Assembly: GCA_030432025.1 (NCBI GenBank)
Contig: JAUIIA010000015.1
Coordinates: 1-52,713, forward strand
Length of the DNA stretch: 52,713 nt
Direction: 5' to 3'
Source: Alphaproteobacteria bacterium
GTDB taxonomy: Bacteria > Pseudomonadota > Alphaproteobacteria > Micavibrionales > Micavibrionaceae
Shown here: positions 40,103 through 49,284 of the stretch, piece after piece
Layout: each line of letters begins with the position of its first letter
How positions within the stretch are numbered: position 1 is the stretch's first letter
Made by a program: the position numbers and the translations under genes
The notes under the pieces: generated by a model
What the model was told of the DNA's origin: nothing
The model's input: the letters and a program-made list of their open reading frames with translations, nothing else
Database searches by the model: none

Positions 40103-40903
40103 TTAGGCGCGCTCCTTAAGCTTTTCCTCATCCCACGCAGCTTCCATATCTTGCAAGCTGGCTTGCTCCATAGGTATAGATTTTTGTTTAAGATTTTGTT
40201 CTACGCCTTTGAATCGGCGTTCAAATTTATTGTTACAGTCTCGCAGCGCTGTTTCAGGATTGATGTCGAGCATGCGGGCGAGGTTGGCCACAACGAATAA
40301 AACATCTCCCAACTCTTCGGATTTGTCTTTAATTGTACCTTTATCGACCGCTTCTCTCAGCTCAGAGAGCTCTTCTTCGAGCTTATCGAGCACAAAATCG
40401 ACTTTTGGCCACTCAAAACCGACTTTTGCTGCCTTTTTTTGCAGTTTTAGCGCCCGCAACAAGGCAGGAAGTCCCTTTGTAACTCCGTCTAGGGCACTGT
40501 CCGCCTGTTTACCTAGCTTTGCAGCTTTCTCCGCTTTCTTGCGTTCATCCCATATTTTGTCGACATCTTCTGGGCTTTGCGCATCGCCGTCCCCAAAAAC
40601 ATGGGGGTGACGGGTGATCATCTTCTCCGATATGTCGCTAATAACGTCATTGATGGTAAAAAGCCCGGCCTCAGCGGCCATTTGAGCGTGGTATATCGGC
40701 TGGAGCAGCAAATCCCCCAATTCTTCACGCAAATCGTCATAATCTTCACGATCAATTGCGTCTGCAACCTCGTATGCTTCCTCGATTGTGTAAGGAGAGA
40801 TGGACTTGAAATCCTGCTCTAAATCCCAAGGGCATCCGCCGTCGGGGTTGCGTAGAGCCTTCATAACGCTGACCAAATCATCGAAACTGTACGCCTTCGA
40901 CAT
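40103..40903 (-). CDS. mazG: Nucleoside triphosphate pyrophosphohydrolase MazG
   Basis: House-cleaning enzyme that hydrolyses (d)NTPs to NMP and pyrophosphate. The 266-residue protein has two MazG repeats. The first has NPDGGCPWDLEQ, IEEAYEVADAI and LREELGDLLLQPIYHA, with the Mg-binding ExxE...ExxD arrangement. The second is near residues 170-225 (KLEEELSELREAV, KSEELGDVLFVVANLAR). Length is normal for the two-domain form. Its stop is adjacent to that of the convergent phosphatase gene, so the two messages overlap at their 3' ends. It diverges from the prepilin cluster across about 136 A/T-rich bases. mazG after hflX is a usual alphaproteobacterial order. Confidence 0.96.
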   Translation of the reverse strand: MSKAYSFDDLVSVMKALRNPDGGCPWDLEQDFKSISPYTIEEAYEVADAIDREDYDDLREELGDLLLQPIYHAQMAAEAGLFTINDVISDISEKMITRHPHVFGDGDAQSPEDVDKIWDERKKAEKAAKLGKQADSALDGVTKGLPALLRALKLQKKAAKVGFEWPKVDFVLDKLEEELSELREAVDKGTIKDKSEELGDVLFVVANLARMLDINPETALRDCNNKFERRFKGVEQNLKQKSIPMEQASLQDMEAAWDEEKLKERA

Positions 40904-41039
40904 AAAAAAACGCCTATTTTTAACTAAAAAACAATGTGTTAATATCTGAATTATTCTTGATTCTAACTGCGTTTACCACCCGACAATTAAATAAATTTTT
41001 ACTAAAAAAGCGGTAAAATCATATATAGGAGTGCGTAAA

Positions 41040-42284
41040 TTGGTATCTAAGCAAAACGAAAAAGGTTTTACCCTCATTGAAATTGCGATCTGGCTGATCG
41101 TGATCGGTTTGCTCGTCGTGCCTTTGATTGAAGCTTACAAGCGCCAGGTGGCAACGGAGGAAAAATCGTTCCATCTCGGTAAGTTCACTGAGATACGTAA
41201 CAAGATGACGAAATTTGCGGTTAACAATAACCGCTATCCCATTCCGGCTGACATGCTTGCCGCGCCTGAGGATGCTTCTTTTGGCATCGAAGCGGTCAGT
41301 GGTCCTCCCGGTCCGCCTATACAACCTTGTACCTCGTGGCCAACAACTACAGGCGTTTGCAGAACTACTGCAGCTGGAAGTGTTTTTATAGGGGCTGTTC
41401 CCACGGAAGCACTCGGATTACCAGAAGAAGCTGCCTTCGATTTGTGGGGAAACAAGATCTTGTATGCTGTCACCCAAGGACAGACTGTGGACCTTAGTGC
41501 AACTGCACCGGAGGTAAATGTTATGGGGATGGATGATGCCGGTGCGTTAGCGGGACCGGATCAGTTTGATTATGTGCTGCTCAGTCACGGTAAAGCAGGC
41601 AATGGTGCTTACTCCTCACAAGGAAATCTGGTTTCAGCCTGTAATGCGGCTGCTCTGGAAGCTGAAAATTGTGACTTTGACACGACTTTTATTCGAGAAG
41701 ACAACACAACCAACCCTATCGGCGGAGCTGTAGCTAAAGATTTTGGTGGCGGTATAGCTACGAGTTACGTTGCGGGCGCAGATTATTATGATGACTATAA
41801 CACTGCGGTTAGCGGTATTGCCCTTGATATTTGGTTTCAAAGCCTTGCCGCTACGGATACTTCGGTAACTTTAACAGAACGCATTGGCATCGGTACCGAG
41901 GTGCCGAGTGAAAAAGTCCATGTCGTAGGGGATGTCAGTGCTCTTTCGATTTTGACCGCCAATATTTGCCGAAATGGCGGCGAATGTTTTGACCCTAATC
42001 TTATTGCCGGAATTAGTCCGGACATGAATTGCGGCTTAAACTCCATACCGGGGGATGAGCCGATACTCTGGCTAGCTAACAGTCAGGTTTATTGTGCCAC
42101 GCCCGTGGATGGCTCGGGCAATGTTATCAATAACGGCATGCCCGATGGCGGTATTGAATTTGAATTTCCAGACAGCGCCGTAGTTGGTGCAGGTAATGGT
42201 TTTGGAAGAATTGACTGCGCGGATACTGCGCAACTTATGCAAGGAATAGATGCAGATGGAGACCCGATATGCGTAACACCCTAA
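41040..42284 (+). CDS. Large prepilin-like protein 1
   Basis: Type IV pilin-like or pseudopilin precursor of 414 residues. The N-terminus QNEKGFTLIEIAIWLIVIG has a prepilin peptidase site after Gly9 with Phe+1 and Glu+5 (Glu14) and one hydrophobic helix. The exported part has features shared with the next two genes: an RYPIPAD segment, VFIGAVPTEALGLP, KILYAVT, YVLLSHGKAGNGAYS and YYDDYN. A tail follows with IGIGTEVPSEKVHVVGD, CFDPNLIAG and paired cysteines. The TTG at 41040 is chosen because AGGAG lies 8 bases upstream; the GTG at 41031 overlaps that site. It is much longer than ordinary pilins (about 150 residues). The role is inferred: surface filament or tip component. Confidence 0.85.
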   Translation: MVSKQNEKGFTLIEIAIWLIVIGLLVVPLIEAYKRQVATEEKSFHLGKFTEIRNKMTKFAVNNNRYPIPADMLAAPEDASFGIEAVSGPPGPPIQPCTSWPTTTGVCRTTAAGSVFIGAVPTEALGLPEEAAFDLWGNKILYAVTQGQTVDLSATAPEVNVMGMDDAGALAGPDQFDYVLLSHGKAGNGAYSSQGNLVSACNAAALEAENCDFDTTFIREDNTTNPIGGAVAKDFGGGIATSYVAGADYYDDYNTAVSGIALDIWFQSLAATDTSVTLTERIGIGTEVPSEKVHVVGDVSALSILTANICRNGGECFDPNLIAGISPDMNCGLNSIPGDEPILWLANSQVYCATPVDGSGNVINNGMPDGGIEFEFPDSAVVGAGNGFGRIDCADTAQLMQGIDADGDPICVTP

Positions 42285-44794
42285 TCACAAATCAAAAAGG
42301 CTTTTCACTCGTTGAGCTAGCTATATCGATGATTGTAATCGGTGTTTTGCTGGTTCCGGCGTTACATGGCTATTCACTTTTTCTTGAGCAGGAAAAGAAG
42401 GAAGAGACGAATGAAGCTGTGGATTCAGTTGATAGAGCGTTATCCAATTACGTGTCGTTATATGGCCGCTATCCTTGCCCAGCCCGTCCAAATGAGGTTT
42501 TAGGAAACGTTGATTATGGTCGTGAGGCGACATCTGCGCCAGGCGTATGCGAGGCTACAGGCGGGATAACCCGCGTTGTTGGTGCCAACGCGACGAATGG
42601 CGGAAATGTTTTGATCGGTGCTATTCCTTTCAGAGCGCTCACCCTTCCGCATGAACTTGCGTATGACGGGAACAATAACCAGCTTACTTATGCTGTTAGT
42701 GAAGCGTTGACTAATGACGCCACCTTTAACAATGCGCTAGGGGAGATCGAGATTCTTGATGGGGCAGGTAACCCAACACTTCTTAATGATGCCACAGGCG
42801 AAACTGCTATCGCTCATTTTGCAATTTTGAGTCATGGCGCCAACGGTATTGGTGCCCGAGGCAGAGAAGGCGGAGCTTCTGGTAATTGTGCGGCGGGTAC
42901 AGCGTTGGAGCAGGAGAACTGTGATGACGATGCTGTCTTCAGGGTTGCAAGAGGCGGCGGCGAGAGCTTTGATGATGTCATCTCTTTCACAACAACAGAC
43001 AGTGTGAAGGAATGGCAAATATCTGCTGCCGATGAACAGAATATTCACCTTCGACGAACTAATAACTTCGCTATCGGTGTTGCTGCTGACGAAAGTACAG
43101 CAGGTTTTGCTACGGCCGAAGTAAGTCTGGCGCTGCCTGATGATGCTGTCGTTTTAGTTGAAAATAGCGGTATTGCACCAGGTGCGGCAAAGGCAGATAC
43201 GATTTGTACGTCTGGTGGGACAAACTGTTTCCGCCCTGATCTAATTGCAGGTCAATTCGCGGAAGGCGAAAGTCTGGAATGCCCGCCACCGGGGCAGCCT
43301 ACACGTATTTATTTGGTTGGTATTCAAAACGGATCACCTATTTGTACAGATCAGCTCGAGTTTAATTGTCCGGCAGGGGAATTTGCGACAGGCTTTGATT
43401 CAAACGGTAATCTGATTTGTGATACGGAACCACCATTGTCATGTCCGGACCAGATGATTGCGACAACATGCGGGCCTGACCGTAACGTAACGGCTTTCTT
43501 TCATGGCGGCTCATATTATGGCACCGCTTTTTCAGGAGAGTGTCATAGAATTCGTGCCCTTGATACGGACGACATAGAGGATATTGTAGATTCTTACGAC
43601 CCTACAGACCCTAATTTCTATGATCCGGGCGAAGGTTTTGATCAAGCGATGCAGGAAATTCGTGACGAACTGGATATTTATAATAATGAAGTTCGCACAA
43701 CACAGGCTTGTGGCACTAACGGTACGGATGCTTTGATTAGGGACACTTTCCGCTGCGAAAACGGTACTTGGAATACGTCTCCGATACGTACAATTGAAAA
43801 GATTGAAAACAGCGAAGACTTCTCCGGGTTTGGCCCTTGGTATAATAGTGGCAATCATGCTGCGGAAACTAACGGCTTAAATTATAATTCAGCAAGCCCC
43901 ATGAGTGCTGATGGTAATAACAATGACAGTAATCATGATTGCTGGTGCCGTGAAGATTACAGGCTGAGAACTAACGGTTGTAGCGGTGGTCTAGCGGGGC
44001 AGAGATTCATGATCGAACGTCATATTTGTCCGCAAACCCGGCACGACTGGTCACGTGTGTATCCGACATCCGGAACATGGGACACTTCATTCTGTGGTTG
44101 TCAGGCCTCATCAGGTCCTGAGCAGCAAACATGTTCTTCATACTTTGGTTATTCCGGAAATGGTATTTCAGGGTTTGTCGATTTTACCAGAACAACGTCA
44201 TGTTCAGGTTCGACACCAACAACGACAGATTCAGGGCACGACGCCTCGAATTGTTACTGCCCGAGCAGATCTGACAATATTCGTACTGTGAATTGCCCAG
44301 CCGGGACGACAAACAGCTTCACTTATGATGGTCAGAGTTACACCGGTAAGGCCGAGATTTATGAGAGTGTATGGACCTGCCCAACGGGAACACCGGGTAG
44401 CGCACAAGTTAGTTCTGCAGGTGATGCCGGTTACTACGCTTCCGAAACGCTAGTGCATACAGAGCCATGTACTTGTGACTCCTCTCTTACACAGGATTAT
44501 CATGAAGACTGTCCTGCGGGGTACACTGGTGCCGGTATAGATTGGGAGTTGCCTTACAACTGTGCAACAAGCTCCTACGATGCGCCTTCGGACTCGAATA
44601 AGGTTGCTGAGGATTGTCACTTGTGTATTTGGCAAGCAGGAACACCTCGTTCTCCGGGTGAAACCTTCTCCTTTGGTGCTGAATATGAAGTTGGAGAGAC
44701 ATGCCCAGCGTGTAGCGGCACAGGCTCTTGCTATGAAGTTGTCGGCCCAAGCGAATTTGAGATTTGGGACGGTTGCTACTGTGCTGGACAATAG
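42269..44794 (+). CDS. Very large cysteine-rich prepilin-like protein 2
   Basis: The 841-residue protein has a prepilin N-terminus (NQKGFSLVELAISMIVIG, cleavage after Gly11, Glu+5 at 16). A module shared with its neighbours covers residues 45-250: RYPCPARP, VLIGAIPFRALTLP, LTYAVSEAL, FAILSHGANGIGARG, ENCDDDAVF. A middle portion includes CFRPDLIAG and CPAGEFATGF. From about residue 390 to the end it is a Cys-rich extracellular region with recurring C-x-C pairs (CWC, CGC, CYC, CTC) and CPAG turns in blocks of roughly 70 residues. The start overlaps the previous gene by 16 bases, and GGAGA lies 8 bases upstream of the ATG. No pilus machinery is nearby. A disulfide-rich adhesin-like tip is the best guess. 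Confidence 0.84.
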   Translation: MRNTLITNQKGFSLVELAISMIVIGVLLVPALHGYSLFLEQEKKEETNEAVDSVDRALSNYVSLYGRYPCPARPNEVLGNVDYGREATSAPGVCEATGGITRVVGANATNGGNVLIGAIPFRALTLPHELAYDGNNNQLTYAVSEALTNDATFNNALGEIEILDGAGNPTLLNDATGETAIAHFAILSHGANGIGARGREGGASGNCAAGTALEQENCDDDAVFRVARGGGESFDDVISFTTTDSVKEWQISAADEQNIHLRRTNNFAIGVAADESTAGFATAEVSLALPDDAVVLVENSGIAPGAAKADTICTSGGTNCFRPDLIAGQFAEGESLECPPPGQPTRIYLVGIQNGSPICTDQLEFNCPAGEFATGFDSNGNLICDTEPPLSCPDQMIATTCGPDRNVTAFFHGGSYYGTAFSGECHRIRALDTDDIEDIVDSYDPTDPNFYDPGEGFDQAMQEIRDELDIYNNEVRTTQACGTNGTDALIRDTFRCENGTWNTSPIRTIEKIENSEDFSGFGPWYNSGNHAAETNGLNYNSASPMSADGNNNDSNHDCWCREDYRLRTNGCSGGLAGQRFMIERHICPQTRHDWSRVYPTSGTWDTSFCGCQASSGPEQQTCSSYFGYSGNGISGFVDFTRTTSCSGSTPTTTDSGHDASNCYCPSRSDNIRTVNCPAGTTNSFTYDGQSYTGKAEIYESVWTCPTGTPGSAQVSSAGDAGYYASETLVHTEPCTCDSSLTQDYHEDCPAGYTGAGIDWELPYNCATSSYDAPSDSNKVAEDCHLCIWQAGTPRSPGETFSFGAEYEVGETCPACSGTGSCYEVVGPSEFEIWDGCYCAGQ

Positions 44795-44820
44795 TCAGGA
44801 AATAACACAAAGAGATGATA

Positions 44821-46053
44821 ATGCATAAACAGAACTCTACTGGGTTTACAATTATCGAGATGTCCGTGGTGATTATCATCGTTGGATTGATCATTGCCTC
44901 TGTTTTACCCAGTATACGCGCCTATCAAGTCACGGAGGATTTCTATGAAACGCGCGCGAATCTCGAGTTTGCGAACGATGCTTTGCGTGAGTATTTTGCC
45001 CTGCAGGGACGTTATCCCTGTCCGGCAGACCCCACAGTCCCGCTTGATGATCCTGATTACGGTTTAGAAGCTGACTTATGTGATGCTAATAACTTTATTG
45101 CTACATCAATTTGTCCTACCGGGCTGGTCTGTACCAGTGCGGGTACTCGTGATGCCGATGGAGACACAGTTAATGATGACGTTCTGATTGGTACTTTGCC
45201 CGTACGTGCAATTGAAGAGGCTATCAGGTTTGCACCGTTTACTTTCCCGAATGCTAAAGACGCGTATGCCAATAAAATTACTTACGCCGTAACGCGAAAC
45301 ATGGCACACACAAACCTTAATCTAGTTAACCCTGCAAATACTCAACTTGGTGCGATTAACTTACTGGACGAATTTAGTCTGGATGTTACTGAACCCCCAG
45401 GTAGTGCACACTACGCTATTGTGTCTCATGGTTATAACGGAAGAGGGGCATACAGTCTTGATGGAAACCAAGTCGGGGATTGTGACGTTAATACGATTGC
45501 GGCGGGGCTACCGAGCCCACCAACACCCGGAGATATTGATGTAGCCAATACACCAGGCATCGATCTGGAATTGGAAAACTGCGATAACGACGATGGACGT
45601 TTTATTGTCGGCTTGCAAAGCCTCGTCGAGGGGGATGGTTATTACGACGATCAAATTTTATTTAATGCGCAATCAGCTGAGGCCCTATGGCGTCAGTCTT
45701 CTATAAATCCGAACTTTCTTTATAACACCAACTTCGGCAACGTCGGGATTGATGTAAGTGATCCGGCAGATAAACTCTCTGTAAACGGGAATTTGCGTGC
45801 TGAAACTTCCGTGGTTGCCGACGGCGGGTTTTGTGACCCTGCTGACAATGACTGTTTAGACCCTGATGCGATTGGTGGTACGGCAATGACACAGTGTCCG
45901 CCTGGAGAAGTCGCCATGGGCATTGAAAACAATAATCTGGTATGTATTCCGTTATTTCCGTCCGGCGTTAGTTTTGACTGTGGCGCAGGCGCGTTTGTGA
46001 CTGGTTTTACCATTAACGGTGGGGTTGCAACGCCTAGCTGCGCAACGCCTTAA
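44821..46053 (+). CDS. Large prepilin-like protein 3
   Basis: Third prepilin-like gene of the set, 410 residues. The N-terminus MHKQNSTGFTIIEMSVVIIIVG has the cleavage site after Gly8 and Glu+5 at 13. The common module follows: RYPCPADP, VLIGTLPVRAIEEA, KITYAVTRN, YAIVSHGYNGRGAYSLDGN, LELENCDNDDGRFI, YYDDQILF. After it come VGIDVSDPADKLSVNGNLRAE, a motif typical of phage tail-fibre and adhesin stalks, then CLDPDAIGG and CPPGEVAMGI, and a closing FDCGAGAFVTGF...C. ATG 44821 is preferred to ATG 44815 because AGAG sits six bases before it. It is 26 bases after gene 2, so the three are one operon. Confidence 0.84.
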   Translation: MHKQNSTGFTIIEMSVVIIIVGLIIASVLPSIRAYQVTEDFYETRANLEFANDALREYFALQGRYPCPADPTVPLDDPDYGLEADLCDANNFIATSICPTGLVCTSAGTRDADGDTVNDDVLIGTLPVRAIEEAIRFAPFTFPNAKDAYANKITYAVTRNMAHTNLNLVNPANTQLGAINLLDEFSLDVTEPPGSAHYAIVSHGYNGRGAYSLDGNQVGDCDVNTIAAGLPSPPTPGDIDVANTPGIDLELENCDNDDGRFIVGLQSLVEGDGYYDDQILFNAQSAEALWRQSSINPNFLYNTNFGNVGIDVSDPADKLSVNGNLRAETSVVADGGFCDPADNDCLDPDAIGGTAMTQCPPGEVAMGIENNNLVCIPLFPSGVSFDCGAGAFVTGFTINGGVATPSCATP

Positions 46054-46120
46054 TGCACTTTCCTATAGCCGTTATCGCGGTATGAAATTTCGAAGCTAAC
46101 CACCTCAAGCATGGTTTCGC

Positions 46121-47920
46121 ATGGCTGAAAAAGAAACAGTTAAGGTTTTTTATGATGGCGAGTGTCCGTTCTGCTCTCGCTATGTGAAATATATCAAATT
46201 TGTGGAAACTGTAGGGCAGCCAGAACTGATTGACCTGCGCGAGGATAAGGAGAGTAGGGAAGCCTTTGAGAGGGAAGGCTACGATGTCGATAAAGGCATG
46301 GTCCTGCAGATAGGGCAGCAAACCTACCATGGCAAGGACGCGGTTAATAAGATGGCTGATCTCTCCAGCCCTTCTACGTTCTTTAATAAACTAAATCATT
46401 ATTTTCTATCGTCATCATTAATGGCTGCGATCCTTTATCCAATCATGGTTTTCTTCCGTAACCTGACACTGGAATTACTCGGGCAGCGTTTTATCAAAGA
46501 CGAAGACGGGGGTAGGGTGAATCCGGCTTTTGATTTCTTTAAAAGCTTTGCATGGATCTATGGCCTGTACTGCGTTTTTCATTTCAGTTATCTGACATAT
46601 TATAGCGAGACGATCGCGCCTGTACCTGCGCCATTATCATGGGCATTTGTTCTGCTAGCCGTGTTTGTCGTGTTGCGGCCATGGGCAACACACATATTCA
46701 CATTATTGATTGTTGTGCGCGCAGCGGAGATGTGGCTGCAAATGCCAATGACATCCAACCATGCAATTATCGATTTCTTCTTCCAGATTATCTTCATTTT
46801 GACGGGGGTTGTGGCGCTGTTGCGGCGCTTTAGCTGGAATGAATTTGTAGCCTTATTTGCACCAGCCGGGCGGTGGCTGCTTATCATCATGTATGTGTTT
46901 GGCATATTTCACAAAATCAACACTGACTTCCTTAATTCGGAATATAGCTGCGCCGTATTCTTATGGCAGCAATATCCTTTCCCTGATTTTGTGGTGAACG
47001 GGCTATGGGCGCATTATCTTGCCATCTACGGGACCTTCGTTGTTGAAGGTTTGATTATGCTGGGGCTCGTCTTCCGAAAGACGCGTTATATCGCCGTCAT
47101 CATGGGGATGGGTTTTCACATGTTCCTCGGACTTTCAGGCAATGCTTATTACGGCCCGTTTTCGATGCTGTCTATCGCTCTGCATTCCCTGTTTTTACCA
47201 CAAAGTTTTTTAGCAAGCTTCAAGAGCAGTAAGGTTTTTGGGCTGTATAAAGCGCGCCCGCTGATCGTAAAGCTTTTGCTCGTGAATTTTGCTCTCGTGC
47301 TCTATCTGTTCGCGGCGATACATAGCCACACATTGCTCACGCTGATGTTTGTTCTGGTTTCCGTGCCGTTCTTTATCGCGGTAATCAGATACGCCAAGGA
47401 ATATAAGGATGCGCCGACAGGGTGGAACCTCCTCGCAATGGGGCCTTTAGGTACTTTGCTCGTGTTGTTGTACTTCGTGAATAATGCGGCACCTTATATC
47501 GGATTAAAGACTCATCAATCTTTGAATATGTTCTCCAACCTGCATATTGATGCGTCGCGCACCAATCATTTAGTGATTACGCAGCCACCGACGATGTTGC
47601 CGTTCCTGAAGGATGTTGTGACGATCGAGTATATTAAGTGGAGCGAAGACCCGGAGATCAATTTGGCACCTCATCCACATATGGCCGTGGTTTATCACAG
47701 TTTGCTCGCAACCATGGAAGCGCTTCGTGAAGAGGAAAAAGAACAGGGCGGTCAGTTCTTGATCACGTATACGCGCAATGGCGTAAGATATGTTGATGTA
47801 GGTACAGATCACTTCAAGACAGACATCGATAGAAAATTACTGCCGGCATATATGCGCAAAGTCATCTTGTTTGAAGGGTTAGACCAAAGACAGCCAAGGC
47901 CGTGCACAGCGTTTCGGTAA
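46121..47920 (+). CDS. Fusion of a DCC thiol-oxidoreductase domain and an HTTM membrane domain
   Basis: The 599-residue protein has an N-terminal DCC-family (DUF393) thioredoxin-like domain with VFYDGECPFCSRYVKYI (CxxC at residues 15-18) to about residue 110. A polytopic membrane part with eight or more helices follows, belonging to the HTTM group (horizontally transferred transmembrane, related to vitamin K-dependent gamma-carboxylase). It includes the family segment FGIFHKINTDFLNSEYSCA. A soluble C-terminal region (about 470-599) follows. DCC and HTTM domains are found together or adjacent in many bacteria, but the reaction is unknown. No good ribosome site is visible. It converges on the hydroxylase gene without an intergenic base. 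Confidence 0.84.
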   Translation: MAEKETVKVFYDGECPFCSRYVKYIKFVETVGQPELIDLREDKESREAFEREGYDVDKGMVLQIGQQTYHGKDAVNKMADLSSPSTFFNKLNHYFLSSSLMAAILYPIMVFFRNLTLELLGQRFIKDEDGGRVNPAFDFFKSFAWIYGLYCVFHFSYLTYYSETIAPVPAPLSWAFVLLAVFVVLRPWATHIFTLLIVVRAAEMWLQMPMTSNHAIIDFFFQIIFILTGVVALLRRFSWNEFVALFAPAGRWLLIIMYVFGIFHKINTDFLNSEYSCAVFLWQQYPFPDFVVNGLWAHYLAIYGTFVVEGLIMLGLVFRKTRYIAVIMGMGFHMFLGLSGNAYYGPFSMLSIALHSLFLPQSFLASFKSSKVFGLYKARPLIVKLLLVNFALVLYLFAAIHSHTLLTLMFVLVSVPFFIAVIRYAKEYKDAPTGWNLLAMGPLGTLLVLLYFVNNAAPYIGLKTHQSLNMFSNLHIDASRTNHLVITQPPTMLPFLKDVVTIEYIKWSEDPEINLAPHPHMAVVYHSLLATMEALREEEKEQGGQFLITYTRNGVRYVDVGTDHFKTDIDRKLLPAYMRKVILFEGLDQRQPRPCTAFR

Positions 47921-48919
47921 TTATGTTTTTGGCTTATCCGGTTCAGGCTGAGCATCAGAATCTTCACCAGCCAACTTTTGCCATGCATAGATAAACGGAT
48001 CGATGATTGAGCCTTTAATAGTGTGGTATTGCGGGTTTTGTTCTTCGCCTAAACCAAAGGTGAAACGTTCATTTTTATCGGGGAAGTATGCTGTACCGAA
48101 GGCGCGGTCGAAACATATCAGCATAAAGCCGAAATTCTTATCGTAATGTTTGGGGTCTTCGCTGTGGTGTACTTGGTGCATCGCCGGACTGATGATGTAT
48201 TTATCAAATAACCCATAAGATATATGAGCGTGCGAGTGGGCGAGGGCACCGCCAAGGGTCAGGAATACCACCTTAGCCAGCTGGTATTGAATTACGAAAT
48301 GCAAGCTGGTCGGGCTTGGGTATAGGTGTAAAAAGATTGCCGCTGTAACACCCGCAAAGACTGCATGGAAAAGCGCGTTTATAGCGTATTCAACAGGGTG
48401 CTGGCGGAATGATGTAAACGGCGTCATCACTTCGGCTGAATGGTGCACCTTATGAAACTCCCACAGAGCAGGGCTTTTATGCATGAGCCTGTGTGCAAGG
48501 TAATATGCGGCCTCATGGGCCAGTATGGCGAAAACTATATACAGGAGGCCTGCTAGAATTGTGGGTGTTTGCGAAAACTCTTTAACACCTATAGCGCCAA
48601 GCACGCTGATTGTGCCCTCGCTGAAGGATGTCGGATGAAAGATATAAACGTGCTGTATGACGGTAGCGATGAAGGCGTAGCCGATGATAATTATAAAGGC
48701 TTCGTTCAGTGTTGTGTGATGCAACCATATTTCAGGATCGAACAGCTTTTTAAATTCATCGCGCTGATTGCGGTAAACAATAAAGGCGAACAGATAGCTG
48801 CCAATCATAAAGGGCACATAGGTTCGTGCATAAGGCATTAACGTCCAGATGCCGTAGGCGAACACCAGAACCGTAAAGATGAAAATTTTGTGATTGCCTA
48901 TTTTTTGAAGCAGATTCAT
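47921..48919 (-). CDS. Sterol-desaturase / fatty-acid-hydroxylase family membrane protein
   Basis: Integral membrane di-iron oxygenase family protein (332 residues). The histidine boxes are HRLMH (143-147), HKVHH (156-160), HSHAH (228-232) and HQVHH (248-252), the ligand pattern of the sterol desaturase superfamily, set among about six transmembrane helices. Substrates in this family include sterols, fatty acids, carotenoids and ether lipids; nothing here picks one. It is convergent with the DCC-HTTM gene and diverges from the GIY-YIG gene. Its C-terminal tail is acidic and Pro-rich. Confidence 0.88.
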   Translation of the reverse strand: MNLLQKIGNHKIFIFTVLVFAYGIWTLMPYARTYVPFMIGSYLFAFIVYRNQRDEFKKLFDPEIWLHHTTLNEAFIIIIGYAFIATVIQHVYIFHPTSFSEGTISVLGAIGVKEFSQTPTILAGLLYIVFAILAHEAAYYLAHRLMHKSPALWEFHKVHHSAEVMTPFTSFRQHPVEYAINALFHAVFAGVTAAIFLHLYPSPTSLHFVIQYQLAKVVFLTLGGALAHSHAHISYGLFDKYIISPAMHQVHHSEDPKHYDKNFGFMLICFDRAFGTAYFPDKNERFTFGLGEEQNPQYHTIKGSIIDPFIYAWQKLAGEDSDAQPEPDKPKT

Positions 48920-48975
48920 GTGATTATGATAGCACGCACTGTCTAAATGCTTATTTAAAAACCCTCAAGTGATCT

Positions 48976-49215
48976 ATGTGGACTGTTTACATTCTTCGAT
49001 GCGCAGATGATACGTTCTATACGGGCATTACAAACGATATTGATAAACGAATTCAATCACATACAGACGGTACGGGCGCACGGTACACGCGCGGAAGAGG
49101 GCCTTTTACTCTCGAATATACTGAAGCCTATGATAACCGCTCAGAGGCCACAAAGCGGGAAATTGCTCTGAAAAAGCTTAGTAGGGCTGAGAAAGAGGGC
49201 ATTATTAAAGCTTAA
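48976..49215 (+). CDS. GIY-YIG domain protein
   Basis: Single-domain GIY-YIG nuclease-fold protein of the short UPF0213 type with 79 residues. The motif set is VYILRCADDTFYTGIT (GIY/YIG equivalents YIL and YTG), the Arg of NDIDKRIQSH, and the Glu in YDNRSEATKREIALKKL. Homologues are widespread and of unclear function; DNA cleavage has not been generally shown. No strong ribosome site precedes the ATG. It stands alone between divergent and downstream gaps of 56 and 69 bases. Confidence 0.9.
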   Translation: MWTVYILRCADDTFYTGITNDIDKRIQSHTDGTGARYTRGRGPFTLEYTEAYDNRSEATKREIALKKLSRAEKEGIIKA

Positions 49216-49284
49216 TGGCTACGCCATTGATTTACATAACATTAATCCTTTTGTTGCAAAATAATCATGCAATTAGAAGGTGTT

